A DNA stretch of 64,000 nucleotides from Chloroflexota bacterium (GTDB lineage Bacteria; Chloroflexota; Dehalococcoidia; Lucifugimonadales; Lucifugimonadaceae). The notes beneath the pieces were generated by a model, which worked only from the letters and a program-made list of their open reading frames with translations, had not been told where the DNA came from and did no database searches. Location of the stretch: NCBI GenBank assembly GCA_013204545.1, contig JABMNN010000061.1, positions 1-64,000 of the forward strand, in the 5' to 3' direction. The position numbers and the translations under genes were made by a program. Shown here one piece after another: positions 44,683 through 54,597 of this stretch (position 1 is the first letter of the stretch; the number at the start of each line of letters is the position of its first letter).

Positions 44683-47600
44683 CTACCCGGCGCTCATCGG
44701 CATTGATTCTGCTTGATCGGCAGCACTTGCAGCAATCGCCATATCCATTATTTGGTGCATTCGTTCCTGGAACATTTTGATCTGCTCTATCACAGCCATC
44801 AGTTCGTCGATCCAGTCTGGGTCGTCTCGATCAATGTCGACGCGGATCTGCATGTGACCAACGTCAACGCCCCTACCTAACTGCCTTTGCAGCGGTTCAC
44901 GTGCGCCGCCAGTTGGCCGCTTCAACGACATTGTTGCGCGGAATTCTTTTGTGTTGATCAGATCGATACCGGCGTCTTCTGCGAGTACTCGCATGCGAGT
45001 TGTTTTCATCAACAACTTCACATGAGTAGGCATAGGACCAAATCGATCGCGAATCTCCTCATCGATGTCAACAATTTCTGATTCGGTTTGCATACCGGCG
45101 AGTCGCTGATAAATCGAAAGTCGTTGGGCGAGATCTTCGATGTAGCTGTCGGGAATCCGTGCATCGATCCCGATATCGACTCGAACGGTCGAAAACTCCG
45201 GAGCAGCGAGTTCTAATTCGTCGGTGTTGCCCCCAGCCTTTTTTAGTCTTCGAACTGCATCGGCAAGGAGTTTCGTGTAGAGGTCAAAACCAATCGCTGA
45301 GATCTGACCCGATTGCTCGGCACCTAGGAGGTTTCCGATTCCACGAATTTCAAGATCACGTAGGGCGATCTGAAATCCGGCTCCAAGTTCAGTTGCCGCT
45401 AAAATCGTATTCAGTCGCTGTTCAGCTTCCTCTGTGAGAGTTTTAGCACGAGGAACCATGAGATAAGCGTAGGCACGATTCGTGCCACGACCGATTCGAC
45501 CTCGAATTTGATAGAGCTGAGATAAGCCGAACGTGTCTGCTCTATCGACTATCAGAGTGTTTGCGTTGGGAATATCGACGCCCGACTCGATGATCGTTGT
45601 ACAAAGAAGTACGTCGAATTCATGGCGGTCGAATGCCGCCATTACTTTCTCAAGGTCGTCTTCAGCCATTTGTCCGTGCGCTACCTGAACGTTTGCTTCG
45701 GGTACAAGTTCCTGCAAACGATTTGCAACCAGCTCAATGTCTTTCACGCGGTTGTGCAGATAGAAGACCTGCCCACCTCGATCGAGCTCTCGCATGATCG
45801 CCTCGCGAGTAAGATCATCGCTCTCTTCTGAAACGTAAGTCTTGATTGGTAAACGTTCTTCTGGTGGCGTTTCGATCGTGCTCATATCGCGAACACCCGC
45901 CAGCGACATGTGGAGCGTTCGCGGGATAGGGGTTGCGCTCAAGGTCATCACGTCGACCTGTGTTCGAAGTCGTTTCAGGCGTTCTTTGTGCGACACGCCA
46001 AATTTGTGCTCTTCGTCGATAATGATGAGTCCAAGATCCTTGAACCGAACGTCCTTTTGCAACAGACGATGCGTCCCGATGACGATATCCACACTGCCGT
46101 TCCCAATCTTGGAAATCGTTTCTTTTTGCTGTCGAGCAGAGCGGAATCTAGAAAGCATATCGACAACGGCAGGGAACGGCCCAAGTCGTTCAGAGAATGT
46201 TTCGAGATGTTGCTGGGCGAGGACAGTTGTTGGGACGAGAATTGCTACCTGTCGACCTGATTGCACGGCTTTGAACGCCGCACGCAGTGCGATTTCTGTT
46301 TTCCCGTAACCGACATCACCACAGATCAGTCGATCCATAGGTTGCGAAGATTCCATATCGGCTTTGACAGCCTCTATCGTCGTTAACTGATCGGGGGTTT
46401 CTTCGAATGGGAAGCTGGCTTCTAGTGAATCCTGCCAAGGTGTATCGGGGGTTGCTGCAAATCCTGTTGCAATCTTCCTCGATGCATACAACGCGATTAA
46501 CTCTCCCGCCAACTGCTCAGTAGCCTTCTGTGCTCTGGCTCTGGCCTTGCTCCACTCCTGTGTGCCAAGTCGAGTAAGTCTCGGAGAGGAGTCGGCGGCG
46601 CCGTGGTAGAACTGGATACGATCGAGATGCTCGGTAGGAACGTAGAGCTTGTCATCTTCGGCGTATTCGAGAACGAGGTATTCCTGACCTTCATCGCCCA
46701 TGACCTGAGTTCCGACGAATTTTGCAACACCGTGCTCAACGTGGACGACGTACGAATCCGGCTTGAGTTGTTCGAGTGCGGGCCCTTTGGGAATTGGACG
46801 CTTACGAACACGTCGGCGTTCCTTAGCGATGCCAAACACTTCAGCATCGCTAAGAATCGAAACTTCAGTACCGTCTGCCATTTCGATCGAGAAGCCAGAA
46901 ATCAAATGACCTGCAATGACGTGAGTTTCACCGGGTTCAGGTGCCACGTCGATAGTCTTCACGAGACTTGTGGATACGCCATTTTCCGTTGCAAGTTCGT
47001 GAAATCTCTGTGCGTGGTTTGTGATGACAACGGTGCGTTTCTTCTCAGGAATGCCCTTACGGACGACTTCCAATGCCGTTTCGACACCACCACTTACCAG
47101 CGAAGGTAATTTCAACGGTAGCGCCATAGATCCGCCTGGAATCTCGGCATCAATGCCCCAAGGCGATAGCGTCACGCTTTTAGGGCGGGCATCAATGGCA
47201 TCGGATATGAAATCCCATTCGATGTGAGGCTGTGCAAAGCCAATAGGGACATCGCCGCGCTTTTCTTTTGCTTCACGAAGCGTGATCATGCGTCGATCCA
47301 GAGATCGACCGGTTTCCTCGATTGCGCCGGGGCGCAGTACGATCATCAAACTCTCGGCTGGAAGATAGTCGAACACATTGCCGAGATTGAAGAATCCGGC
47401 ATAGAACGAAATCTCGTCGAGGATTTCGCCTTCGAGGACGCGACTGAGCTCCGAAGGTATCCGACGTTGAGCCTCTTCGGAAGTCCCCACTAAATCCATT
47501 TTGCCAAGCAGTTCCTGCACACGCTCTGCATCGGCTAGACGAGGCAAGGTTTCAAGGGCAGGCGGAATGGTGATAGTGCGTATTTTACCTGCCGAACGTT

Positions 47601-48252
47601 GGGTTCCTGGATCGAAGAATCTAATGCTTTCGACTTCGTCATCGAAAAGCTCTATACGGACTGGTGTCTCGCTCGAAACCGGGAAGATGTCGAGGATTCC
47701 ACCGCGACGAGAGAATGTACCGGGTATTTCAACGGTGGGTTCGTGGACATAACCCATATCGATCCATCGACGGATTTGTGATTCGAGATTAATGCGGTTT
47801 CGTAGGCTAAGTGTGTGGGTGGACGAATCGAACACCGATCGTTCAAGCGTCGCTTGTGAAGCAGCGTTGACTGATGCGATGACCAGAGGTTGCTTCACAC
47901 CACTCACCTCACCGCGCATCGCAGCGAGTGCGCGAAGGCGTGCGTGACTGGCTACGCGATCAGGGACGTACCGTTCAAATGGGATGTCTTCCGTTTCTGA
48001 AAAATGGAAGACCGGAGCACTGTCACCAAGCCAGGTAAACAAACGATCATGCAGTCGTCTGGCCGATTCTGGGTTCGGAGTTAAAACGAAGACAGGCGCG
48101 CTTGACTCGCGCCAGAGAGCCGCCACAGTACATTCTGTGGCAGGATCTGGTGCTATCACCGCCGCCTGCGCTCTTGAAGCACGAAGGCTATTTAGAAGCG
48201 CCGCGAACTGCTCAGTTTCACCAAGCAGCGGGAGCAACCCCGACAGACTCAT
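44683..48252 (-). CDS. mfd: Transcription-repair coupling factor
   Basis: An 1189-residue ATP-dependent translocase that removes stalled RNA polymerase and recruits UvrA. The UvrB-like N-terminal region ends with FSRRGGILDIFP; the RNA polymerase interaction domain includes LKPDSYVVHVEHGVAKFVG. The helicase core has ICGDVGYGKTEIALRAAFKA (Walker A), IIDEEHKFGV (Walker B) and LCTTIIESGVDIPNANTLIV. The TRCF C-terminal domain is present. Length is typical. It is divergent from proB. Confidence 0.97.
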   Translation of the reverse strand: MSLSGLLPLLGETEQFAALLNSLRASRAQAAVIAPDPATECTVAALWRESSAPVFVLTPNPESARRLHDRLFTWLGDSAPVFHFSETEDIPFERYVPDRVASHARLRALAAMRGEVSGVKQPLVIASVNAASQATLERSVFDSSTHTLSLRNRINLESQIRRWIDMGYVHEPTVEIPGTFSRRGGILDIFPVSSETPVRIELFDDEVESIRFFDPGTQRSAGKIRTITIPPALETLPRLADAERVQELLGKMDLVGTSEEAQRRIPSELSRVLEGEILDEISFYAGFFNLGNVFDYLPAESLMIVLRPGAIEETGRSLDRRMITLREAKEKRGDVPIGFAQPHIEWDFISDAIDARPKSVTLSPWGIDAEIPGGSMALPLKLPSLVSGGVETALEVVRKGIPEKKRTVVITNHAQRFHELATENGVSTSLVKTIDVAPEPGETHVIAGHLISGFSIEMADGTEVSILSDAEVFGIAKERRRVRKRPIPKGPALEQLKPDSYVVHVEHGVAKFVGTQVMGDEGQEYLVLEYAEDDKLYVPTEHLDRIQFYHGAADSSPRLTRLGTQEWSKARARAQKATEQLAGELIALYASRKIATGFAATPDTPWQDSLEASFPFEETPDQLTTIEAVKADMESSQPMDRLICGDVGYGKTEIALRAAFKAVQSGRQVAILVPTTVLAQQHLETFSERLGPFPAVVDMLSRFRSARQQKETISKIGNGSVDIVIGTHRLLQKDVRFKDLGLIIIDEEHKFGVSHKERLKRLRTQVDVMTLSATPIPRTLHMSLAGVRDMSTIETPPEERLPIKTYVSEESDDLTREAIMRELDRGGQVFYLHNRVKDIELVANRLQELVPEANVQVAHGQMAEDDLEKVMAAFDRHEFDVLLCTTIIESGVDIPNANTLIVDRADTFGLSQLYQIRGRIGRGTNRAYAYLMVPRAKTLTEEAEQRLNTILAATELGAGFQIALRDLEIRGIGNLLGAEQSGQISAIGFDLYTKLLADAVRRLKKAGGNTDELELAAPEFSTVRVDIGIDARIPDSYIEDLAQRLSIYQRLAGMQTESEIVDIDEEIRDRFGPMPTHVKLLMKTTRMRVLAEDAGIDLINTKEFRATMSLKRPTGGAREPLQRQLGRGVDVGHMQIRVDIDRDDPDWIDELMAVIEQIKMFQERMHQIMDMAIAASAADQAESMPMSAG

Positions 48253-48461
48253 TCAGTTTTCCGAGTACCCGTTTTAAGGGCTCCGCGATGATCGGGTTAC
48301 GAGAACTAATCAACGCCTCACCAACACAGCTAAAGGACCATCGAACGAAATTCGGTGACCTTGGTGTCGTTCCATGCTAGCACTGAGGGGCGGTGACGTT
48401 ACAAAATAACCACTACTTATTTCGCCAACTCTGTGAAATCTTGCTCAACAATCAATTATTG

Positions 48462-49607
48462 ATGGATATCAAGCAAGAACGACCTAAACGAATAGTCGTT
48501 AAACTCGGCACCAACTTGCTTACTGGCGGGAAGGATTCGCTTGATCTTAAAACCATCAAGGATATTTTTCGTCAGATCGCATCAGTGCGTGCTTCCGGCA
48601 TTGATGTCTTGATTGTCAGTTCCGGTGCAGTTGCCGCAGGGCGAGCCTCGCTTTCGAGGACTCCCGACAAGAACAAACTCCAGCGAGACACAGTGGCATA
48701 TCGACAGACGTTGGCTGCGCTTGGCCAGCCTCAGTTGATGATGACGTTTGCACAAATATTCAACGAGCACAATATCGAGGTTGCTCAGGCACTTATTTCA
48801 CGCGGTGATCTACAGAGTCGTTCCAGATATTTGAATGTGCGAAATACTCTCGATGCCCTGCTGTCGATTGGCGCAATTCCGATCCTAAACGAAAACGACG
48901 TTGTCGCAGTCGAGGAGTTGGCAGGTCTCGTTTACGGCGATAATGATCGACTTTCGGCGATGATCGCCAGCACTGTCGACGCTGACTTATTGATTCTGCT
49001 TGGCGATATGGACGGCCTACACACGACCGATCCGCACATCGACCCTAGTTCCGAGCTTATATCTTTCGTTTATGAAATAGACGCGACAATCGAAAATGCA
49101 GCTAGCGGACCCCATGACCTACAGGGCAGTGGTGGGATGGAAAGCAAGCTCGAAGCCGGCAGAATTTCAATGGACTCTGGAATACCGATGGTGATCGCAT
49201 CTGGGAGGGTCGCAGGGGTGATCGAATCAATCTGCGATGGTGCTGAAATCGGCACTCGATTCGTTCCAAGCGAATCTCGCCCAGAAAGTCGAAAACGATG
49301 GATCCTCACAGGCAGAACCGAAAGTCGCGGAAGCGTCTCTGTCGACGCGGGTGCATCTAACGCGTTGAAGAGCCGAGGTAACAGCCTTTTGCCGATAGGG
49401 ATCGTCTCGGTTACCGGTCCGTTCGAACGAGGCGATATCATTGAAGTTACGGAAATCGACGGAACGACGATTGGATGGGGTTTGGCTTCATACCCATCGA
49501 CTGATGTCGAGCTAATAAAAGGTAAGAATTCGAAGGTCCTACCTGATTTTCTAGGACACTACTACGGCGCAGAAGTAATTCACCGCAACAACATGGTGTT
49601 GCCCTAA
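48462..49607 (+). CDS. proB: Glutamate 5-kinase
   Basis: First enzyme of proline synthesis: phosphorylates glutamate on its gamma carboxyl. About 381 residues. The amino-acid kinase domain has RIVVKLGTNLLT, LIVSSGAVAAGR, PILNENDVVAVEEL and GSGGMESKLEAGRISMDSGI, followed by a C-terminal PUA domain (ALKSRGNSLLPIGIVSVTGPF). The start is set at ATG 48462 (MDIKQERPKR); the ORF track start adds 23 residues. proA follows about 50 bp downstream. Confidence 0.95.
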   Translation: MDIKQERPKRIVVKLGTNLLTGGKDSLDLKTIKDIFRQIASVRASGIDVLIVSSGAVAAGRASLSRTPDKNKLQRDTVAYRQTLAALGQPQLMMTFAQIFNEHNIEVAQALISRGDLQSRSRYLNVRNTLDALLSIGAIPILNENDVVAVEELAGLVYGDNDRLSAMIASTVDADLLILLGDMDGLHTTDPHIDPSSELISFVYEIDATIENAASGPHDLQGSGGMESKLEAGRISMDSGIPMVIASGRVAGVIESICDGAEIGTRFVPSESRPESRKRWILTGRTESRGSVSVDAGASNALKSRGNSLLPIGIVSVTGPFERGDIIEVTEIDGTTIGWGLASYPSTDVELIKGKNSKVLPDFLGHYYGAEVIHRNNMVLP

Positions 49608-49655
49608 AGTGCAAACTCGTAACAGCACCCTACCGTTAATTTTCTATTCAATACG

Positions 49656-50933
49656 ATGACACTGACCTCCCAAACACTTCACGATCAAGCCAAAGCCGCA
49701 AGCACTGCTTCGAGGCGATTGGCTGCGATTTCAACAGAGACAAAAAATGCGGCGCTCATCGCTATTGCCGAGGCGATCGAAGCGAATCGTCAATCGATAC
49801 TGCGGGCTAATGAGCAAGACCAAAAAGCCGCCAATCGCGACGGTGTCGATTTCCAGATGATGGAACGAATGACGTTGAACAACAGCCGTGTAAAACAGAT
49901 GGCTGATGCGGCTCGAAACATCGCTGCTTTGGAAGACCCAATTGGTGAGATTCTGGAAAAACGTGACCTGCCCAACGGCTTGAATCTTGAAAGGGTTCGA
50001 GTACCGCTTGGCGTAATTGGTGTTATCTACGAGAGCCGCCCCAATGTCACAATAGATATCGCAGCTCTGTGCCTCAAGGCAGGCAACGGCGTGATTCTAC
50101 GCGGCGGCAAAGAATGCATCCTCACCAACACTGTTCTCGCTCGAATCGTAAAAGACGCTATCGAGAGTGTGGGTGTTCCACGGGATGTTGTTCAATTTGT
50201 CGAAACGACTGATCGAGCTCTTGTAAAAGAGATGCTTGAAATGAACGATGTGATTGACCTAATGATTCCTCGCGGCAGCGCAGAATTGGTCAACTTCGTC
50301 GGGCAAAATGCCAAGATGCCGGCAATCACTGGCGGAGTAGGTGTTTGCCACACGTATATCGATTCAGATGCCAATCTCGACGACGCACTCAAGATAGTTG
50401 TAAACGCCAAAGCCAAACGTCCCACCGTTTGCAACGCACTCGATACTGTGCTGATCCACCAAAACGTCGCCCGAGAATTTTTGCCTAGACTCGCAAAGGA
50501 GTTCGGAGTTCACGATGTTGAGCTTCGTGCCGACGGGCGCGCCATGAGCATTCTTGGTGCGCTATCTGGTGGTGCAAAAGTTGTACCGGCTAAATCTGAC
50601 GATTTCGGCACAGAATTTTTGGCGTTGATCGCATCGGTCAAGATCGTCGATTCAATCGACGAGGCGATGGAGCATATTGCTGAGTACGGATCAAAACATT
50701 CAGAAGCGATAATCTCTGAAAATACAGAAGCGGTTGAACGATTTTTGAATGAAGTCGATTCCGGCACAGTCTTCGCCAACACATCGACTTACTTCAACGA
50801 CGGAGCACAGTTCGGACTCGGCGCCGAAGTGGCCATTTCAACCAACAAACTCCACGCTCGGGGCCCAATGGGTCTCAAGGAAATCACCACTTACAAGTGG
50901 AAAGTTCGCGGGCAGGGCCAGGTACGAAATTAA
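49656..50933 (+). CDS. proA: Glutamate-5-semialdehyde dehydrogenase (gamma-glutamyl phosphate reductase)
   Basis: Second enzyme of proline synthesis: NADPH-dependent reduction of gamma-glutamyl phosphate. It has 425 residues with the aldehyde-dehydrogenase fold: VPLGVIGVIYESRPNVTIDI, LKAGNGVILRGGKE, LMIPRGSAELV, the catalytic Cys in AKRPTVCNALDTVL, and FGLGAEVAISTNKLHARGP. Forms an operon with proB. Confidence 0.96.
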   Translation: MTLTSQTLHDQAKAASTASRRLAAISTETKNAALIAIAEAIEANRQSILRANEQDQKAANRDGVDFQMMERMTLNNSRVKQMADAARNIAALEDPIGEILEKRDLPNGLNLERVRVPLGVIGVIYESRPNVTIDIAALCLKAGNGVILRGGKECILTNTVLARIVKDAIESVGVPRDVVQFVETTDRALVKEMLEMNDVIDLMIPRGSAELVNFVGQNAKMPAITGGVGVCHTYIDSDANLDDALKIVVNAKAKRPTVCNALDTVLIHQNVAREFLPRLAKEFGVHDVELRADGRAMSILGALSGGAKVVPAKSDDFGTEFLALIASVKIVDSIDEAMEHIAEYGSKHSEAIISENTEAVERFLNEVDSGTVFANTSTYFNDGAQFGLGAEVAISTNKLHARGPMGLKEITTYKWKVRGQGQVRN

Positions 50934-50951
50934 GGTCAGGCAGTAAGCACA

Positions 50952-51287
50952 ATGGCGCAGTTTTATTTTGAAAGAGAAGTCCGCACGCCCACAGGCGAGT
51001 GCTACACAATTTTGGAAGATGGCAAACCGGTAGGTCGGCTCGATCTTCACTTCGTACCGGGCATGGTGCACGGCACGATGATTGTTTCCGAATCGCAGAC
51101 TCAAGACACTATCCAAGAACTAATGTCGATGGTCGACGAAGATCTAACAGACGCGGTCGGAATCGAACGAGAAGATCTTGTCGTGCATGTGCATCAGGGC
51201 CGTGACCTTGGAGTATTCACGCACAACGATGGTCTATTCCATGAAGGTCAAGAAGGTGACGCCACGCCACCTGTGGCTGGGGCTTGA
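50952..51287 (+). CDS. Hypothetical protein downstream of proA
   Basis: A 111-residue soluble protein with a beta-rich start (FYFEREVRTPTGECYTILEDG) and a His-rich, acidic C-terminal part (VVHVHQGRDLGVFTHNDGLFHEG). I recognise no family. It begins 18 nt after the proA stop and so is probably cotranscribed with proBA, but nothing links it to proline synthesis otherwise. Confidence 0.7.
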   Translation: MAQFYFEREVRTPTGECYTILEDGKPVGRLDLHFVPGMVHGTMIVSESQTQDTIQELMSMVDEDLTDAVGIEREDLVVHVHQGRDLGVFTHNDGLFHEGQEGDATPPVAGA

Positions 51288-51379
51288 GTTAATCACAGTA
51301 CGTTGGTTCTTTTGTGATTGCGAGTCATGAAATATGACCGACGAGGCAATCAGTGAGAGTGATAGTTTTCCACAGGGAA

Positions 51380-53260
51380 TCACGCCTTAGCTGCCCATTG
51401 TTCGTATAGATCTTCAAGTAATGACGTGTTTCGCACTAGCTGTTGATTCAACTTCTTACCTGCTCTGATGTCGTTGTTCTCGAAGGCATCACTGAGTTTT
51501 TGCTCTAGTCCGGTCTTATCGGCCTCTACTTCCTCGATTCGCCGTTCCAGCAAAGCAACGTCAGCACGAAGTTCAGTCGGTTGATTTCGTCCACGTTTAC
51601 GATCTGATCCACGAGTAGACACTCTGCCTGACTCACCCGACGATGACTTCTGAGTGGCCTGCCAGTACTCCGAAAAATTTCCTTCGAACGAAACAAGACC
51701 ACGGTCTTCGAGTTCCACCACCCGCCCAACGATTTTGTCTAAAAAATATCGATCGTGTGATACGACCAGAATCGTACCTTCGTAGTCACCCAAAGCATCT
51801 TCAATTGCTTCACGCGCTGGAATGTCCATATGGTTCGTCGGCTCGTCGAGAATCAGAAAATTGGGTTTCAACTTCATCAAAGTGGCAAGCTGCAATCGAT
51901 TCCGTTCACCACCTGAAAGATTCGTAATTTTCTTCTTTAGGTCTTCTCGAGTGAACAAGAAATTTCTGAGTAGTGCAAATGCAACCGTTTCGTTGCTCTC
52001 GGGCGGTGCCGACATCATGGCTTCAAGAATCGTACGATTGGCGTCGAGAACTTCCTGTTGCTGAGCCGCGTAGCCGGTTCGAATACTTGGTCCTATCCGA
52101 ATGATATCGTTATTCCAATCACCGAGTTCAATGATGTCTTTCAGCATCGATGTTTTACCACTGCCGTTGGGGCCAATGATCGCAACACGCTCGCCACTGG
52201 TTAGATCGAGATCGACGTTTTCGAGCAGTGAGTTATCGTCGAATCGCTTTGAGTAGCCACGCATTTGTAGCACGATATTTGCCTGTGTTCGACCGTCTTT
52301 GAACTCGGCACCAATCGCTGAAACCTCGGACACCGGTTTTTCGACAGCTTGATTTTTCTCGCGTGCCAATTGGGATCGCCGTGACCTCAATCGCCTACCA
52401 GCTTCAGTACTCGCTACATTTCTTGCTGTGAGTTCTAGTCGCTTCACCAACACTTCGAGTCGGGCGAGTCGTTTCTGATTGGCACTGTAATCAGCTTGTT
52501 GAGCAAGCAATTCGCGAAGGCGAGTTGAGCGGTAGTTGGAATATCCACCGGCATACCTGCTGACCTTGCCATCTTCGAGCGTCAAGATTCCCGTGGCTAC
52601 TCGGTCGAGCGTGTGGCGATTGTGAGAGACGATCAGCACCGCTCCTTTGAATGAGACTAAAAACTCCTCAAGCCACGCTAATCCCTGGAAATCGAGATGG
52701 TTTCCGGGTTCATCGAGAATCAGAAAATCAGGTTCGTTCAATAGCGCCCGAGCTAACGAAAGTACGTTCTTTTCGCCACCTGAAAGGGTTCCGATCCGTT
52801 GATCTTCTTTGCCTTGCAGACCGAGTGAATCCAGAGTTGCCTGCGCTTCATCGGGTCGACGATCGGCATCGGCAGCATCGTATTTATCCCGAGCTACTTG
52901 ATATGCCTCCATCGCAGAATCGAGTTCGTCGGGAGACGCCGCTGCCATGTTCGATTCGGCTTGCCTGAGATTGTCTTCGAGAGCGATGTATTCGGCAATC
53001 AGCCAATCGATGACTAGTTCGTCGTCTTTCGCATCGACATACTGCGGGACGTAACCGACCCTGACGCCGGAGGCGATATGCACATTGCCTTCACTCGGGA
53101 CATCCTCGCCGAGAAGAATTTTCAGTAATGTAGTTTTGCCGGATCCGTTCGGACCTATCAACCCGAGTCGATCTTCGGACGTAATCTCAAACGAAACGCC
53201 CTTAAGAACCTTTTGGCTCCCGTATTGGGCAGTGACGTTGGTTAGATTGGCGACAAGCAT
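51380..53260 (-). CDS. ABC-F family ATPase
   Basis: A 626-residue soluble protein with two ABC domains and no membrane segments. Walker A motifs are LGLIGPNGSGKTTLLK and VAIIGPNGSGKTSMLK, the signatures LSGGEKN and LSGGERNR, and Walker B FLILDEPGNHLD and FLILDEPTNHMD. A linker between the domains is present, and the C-terminus is a coiled coil (LLERRIEEVEADKTGLEQKL). Such proteins act on the ribosome in translation control or antibiotic resistance (Uup/YdiF-like). Which subfamily is not clear. Confidence 0.93.
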   Translation of the reverse strand: MLVANLTNVTAQYGSQKVLKGVSFEITSEDRLGLIGPNGSGKTTLLKILLGEDVPSEGNVHIASGVRVGYVPQYVDAKDDELVIDWLIAEYIALEDNLRQAESNMAAASPDELDSAMEAYQVARDKYDAADADRRPDEAQATLDSLGLQGKEDQRIGTLSGGEKNVLSLARALLNEPDFLILDEPGNHLDFQGLAWLEEFLVSFKGAVLIVSHNRHTLDRVATGILTLEDGKVSRYAGGYSNYRSTRLRELLAQQADYSANQKRLARLEVLVKRLELTARNVASTEAGRRLRSRRSQLAREKNQAVEKPVSEVSAIGAEFKDGRTQANIVLQMRGYSKRFDDNSLLENVDLDLTSGERVAIIGPNGSGKTSMLKDIIELGDWNNDIIRIGPSIRTGYAAQQQEVLDANRTILEAMMSAPPESNETVAFALLRNFLFTREDLKKKITNLSGGERNRLQLATLMKLKPNFLILDEPTNHMDIPAREAIEDALGDYEGTILVVSHDRYFLDKIVGRVVELEDRGLVSFEGNFSEYWQATQKSSSGESGRVSTRGSDRKRGRNQPTELRADVALLERRIEEVEADKTGLEQKLSDAFENNDIRAGKKLNQQLVRNTSLLEDLYEQWAAKA

Positions 53261-53334
53261 GGTCGAAGTATTTTAGTGGTCATCTGGCGTCCACTGAGTA
53301 ACCAAATCAAACCACTCACGCCGCTTGTACAGAT

Positions 53335-54345
53335 TTAGTTGTCGAACACGTCCAACAATGCCTGAATGTAACCATTGGCGTAGGCACGCCCTTGATGGCC
53401 CCAAGCTGTGTCGCCTGTAGTTACTGGTACGTGGTCATTGACCAGTACACCCTCGAAACCGACCTCTTTGTAGATTTCCAGGGCGCGAATCATGTCGACA
53501 TGACCAGTGTTGATGAACTCCTCGACAAATGGTTCACCAGCATTCGATACGTTGCGGAAATGGACGTACAGAATCTTTTTACGCTCACCGAAATACCGAA
53601 TCATGTCGTAAATGCGTTCGCCCTCAGCATCTTCCATCTCTGAGAACGTGCCCTGACAGAACTCGATCGCATTCGAGGGTGAATCAACGATCTCTATCAG
53701 TCGCTTGTACGCTGCAAAGCTGTTGAGCAACCTCGGCACCCCACCGACGGAATCTACCGGTGGATCGGCAGGATGAATACCGATGCGGATGCCCTCTTCT
53801 TCAGCTACAGGTGTGATGATCTTTATCCAGTACTCAAGGTTGTCCCACATCTCCGCTTCGGTGTACACCCGACCGTGAGTCAGAGCGTGATTCGTATTCT
53901 GAGAGTGATCGTATGCCGTTACCCATGTGCCCGCTCTGTGAGGAGAATTTTCGCTATTGCGCCACACTCCCGAAGGCATCCAGTTGTATCCGAAGATCGG
54001 GATTCCTGCACGGGCGATGTTCCGCACGGTATAGATCATGTTTTCGATCTGTTCGTCGCGCTTAGGACCACCGAGCATGATGTGATCGTAGAAAGCACTC
54101 GGGACGTTTTCGAGGGCTTCCAAATGAAGACCATGCGACTCGACGCGCTTCCGCAAATTTACAAGATCGCCTAGCTCCCAGAATTCATCCCCGGGAACAA
54201 CTGTCCATTTCTCACCCACGCCTTTGCCGGTATATGACTGCAACACAATATCTGTCGCGCCGTACTGAGCTGAGAACGTGAGTAGTTCGTCCAACGGTGT
54301 GTCGGAGTCGTTTGTCCCATTGATGAAGTTAAAGCCTAATCGCAT
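53335..54345 (-). CDS. Mannonate dehydratase family (UxuA-like) protein
   Basis: A 336-residue TIM-barrel enzyme. IRIGIHPADPPVDSVGGVPRLL, NAIEFCQGTFSEM, ILYVHFRNVSNAGEPFVEEF and VLVNDHVPVTTGD match the UxuA metal and substrate sites. UxuA removes water from D-mannonate in glucuronate breakdown; no other glucuronate genes are near, so another sugar acid is possible. Confidence 0.83.
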   Translation of the reverse strand: MRLGFNFINGTNDSDTPLDELLTFSAQYGATDIVLQSYTGKGVGEKWTVVPGDEFWELGDLVNLRKRVESHGLHLEALENVPSAFYDHIMLGGPKRDEQIENMIYTVRNIARAGIPIFGYNWMPSGVWRNSENSPHRAGTWVTAYDHSQNTNHALTHGRVYTEAEMWDNLEYWIKIITPVAEEEGIRIGIHPADPPVDSVGGVPRLLNSFAAYKRLIEIVDSPSNAIEFCQGTFSEMEDAEGERIYDMIRYFGERKKILYVHFRNVSNAGEPFVEEFINTGHVDMIRALEIYKEVGFEGVLVNDHVPVTTGDTAWGHQGRAYANGYIQALLDVFDN

Positions 54346-54597
54346 GTTAATTTAACCATTATTACGAAGTATTTGTTCGCAACGTCTCCAATTGAATCTG
54401 TTGAGCCGACATCAATGTAATGGGTAATGAAGACTGAGTCGAGAAGAAATAAAACGTACTGATAGTCGACTTCCCGACCACCGTTAGTCTGCCAAATATC
54501 AGCACGCTCATGTGACGAATTCCCAAGCGATGCTTCGATTCAAGTGCAATCAGTGACCATTCACATCGACGTTACCGAGAAAGTCACCCACTAGATG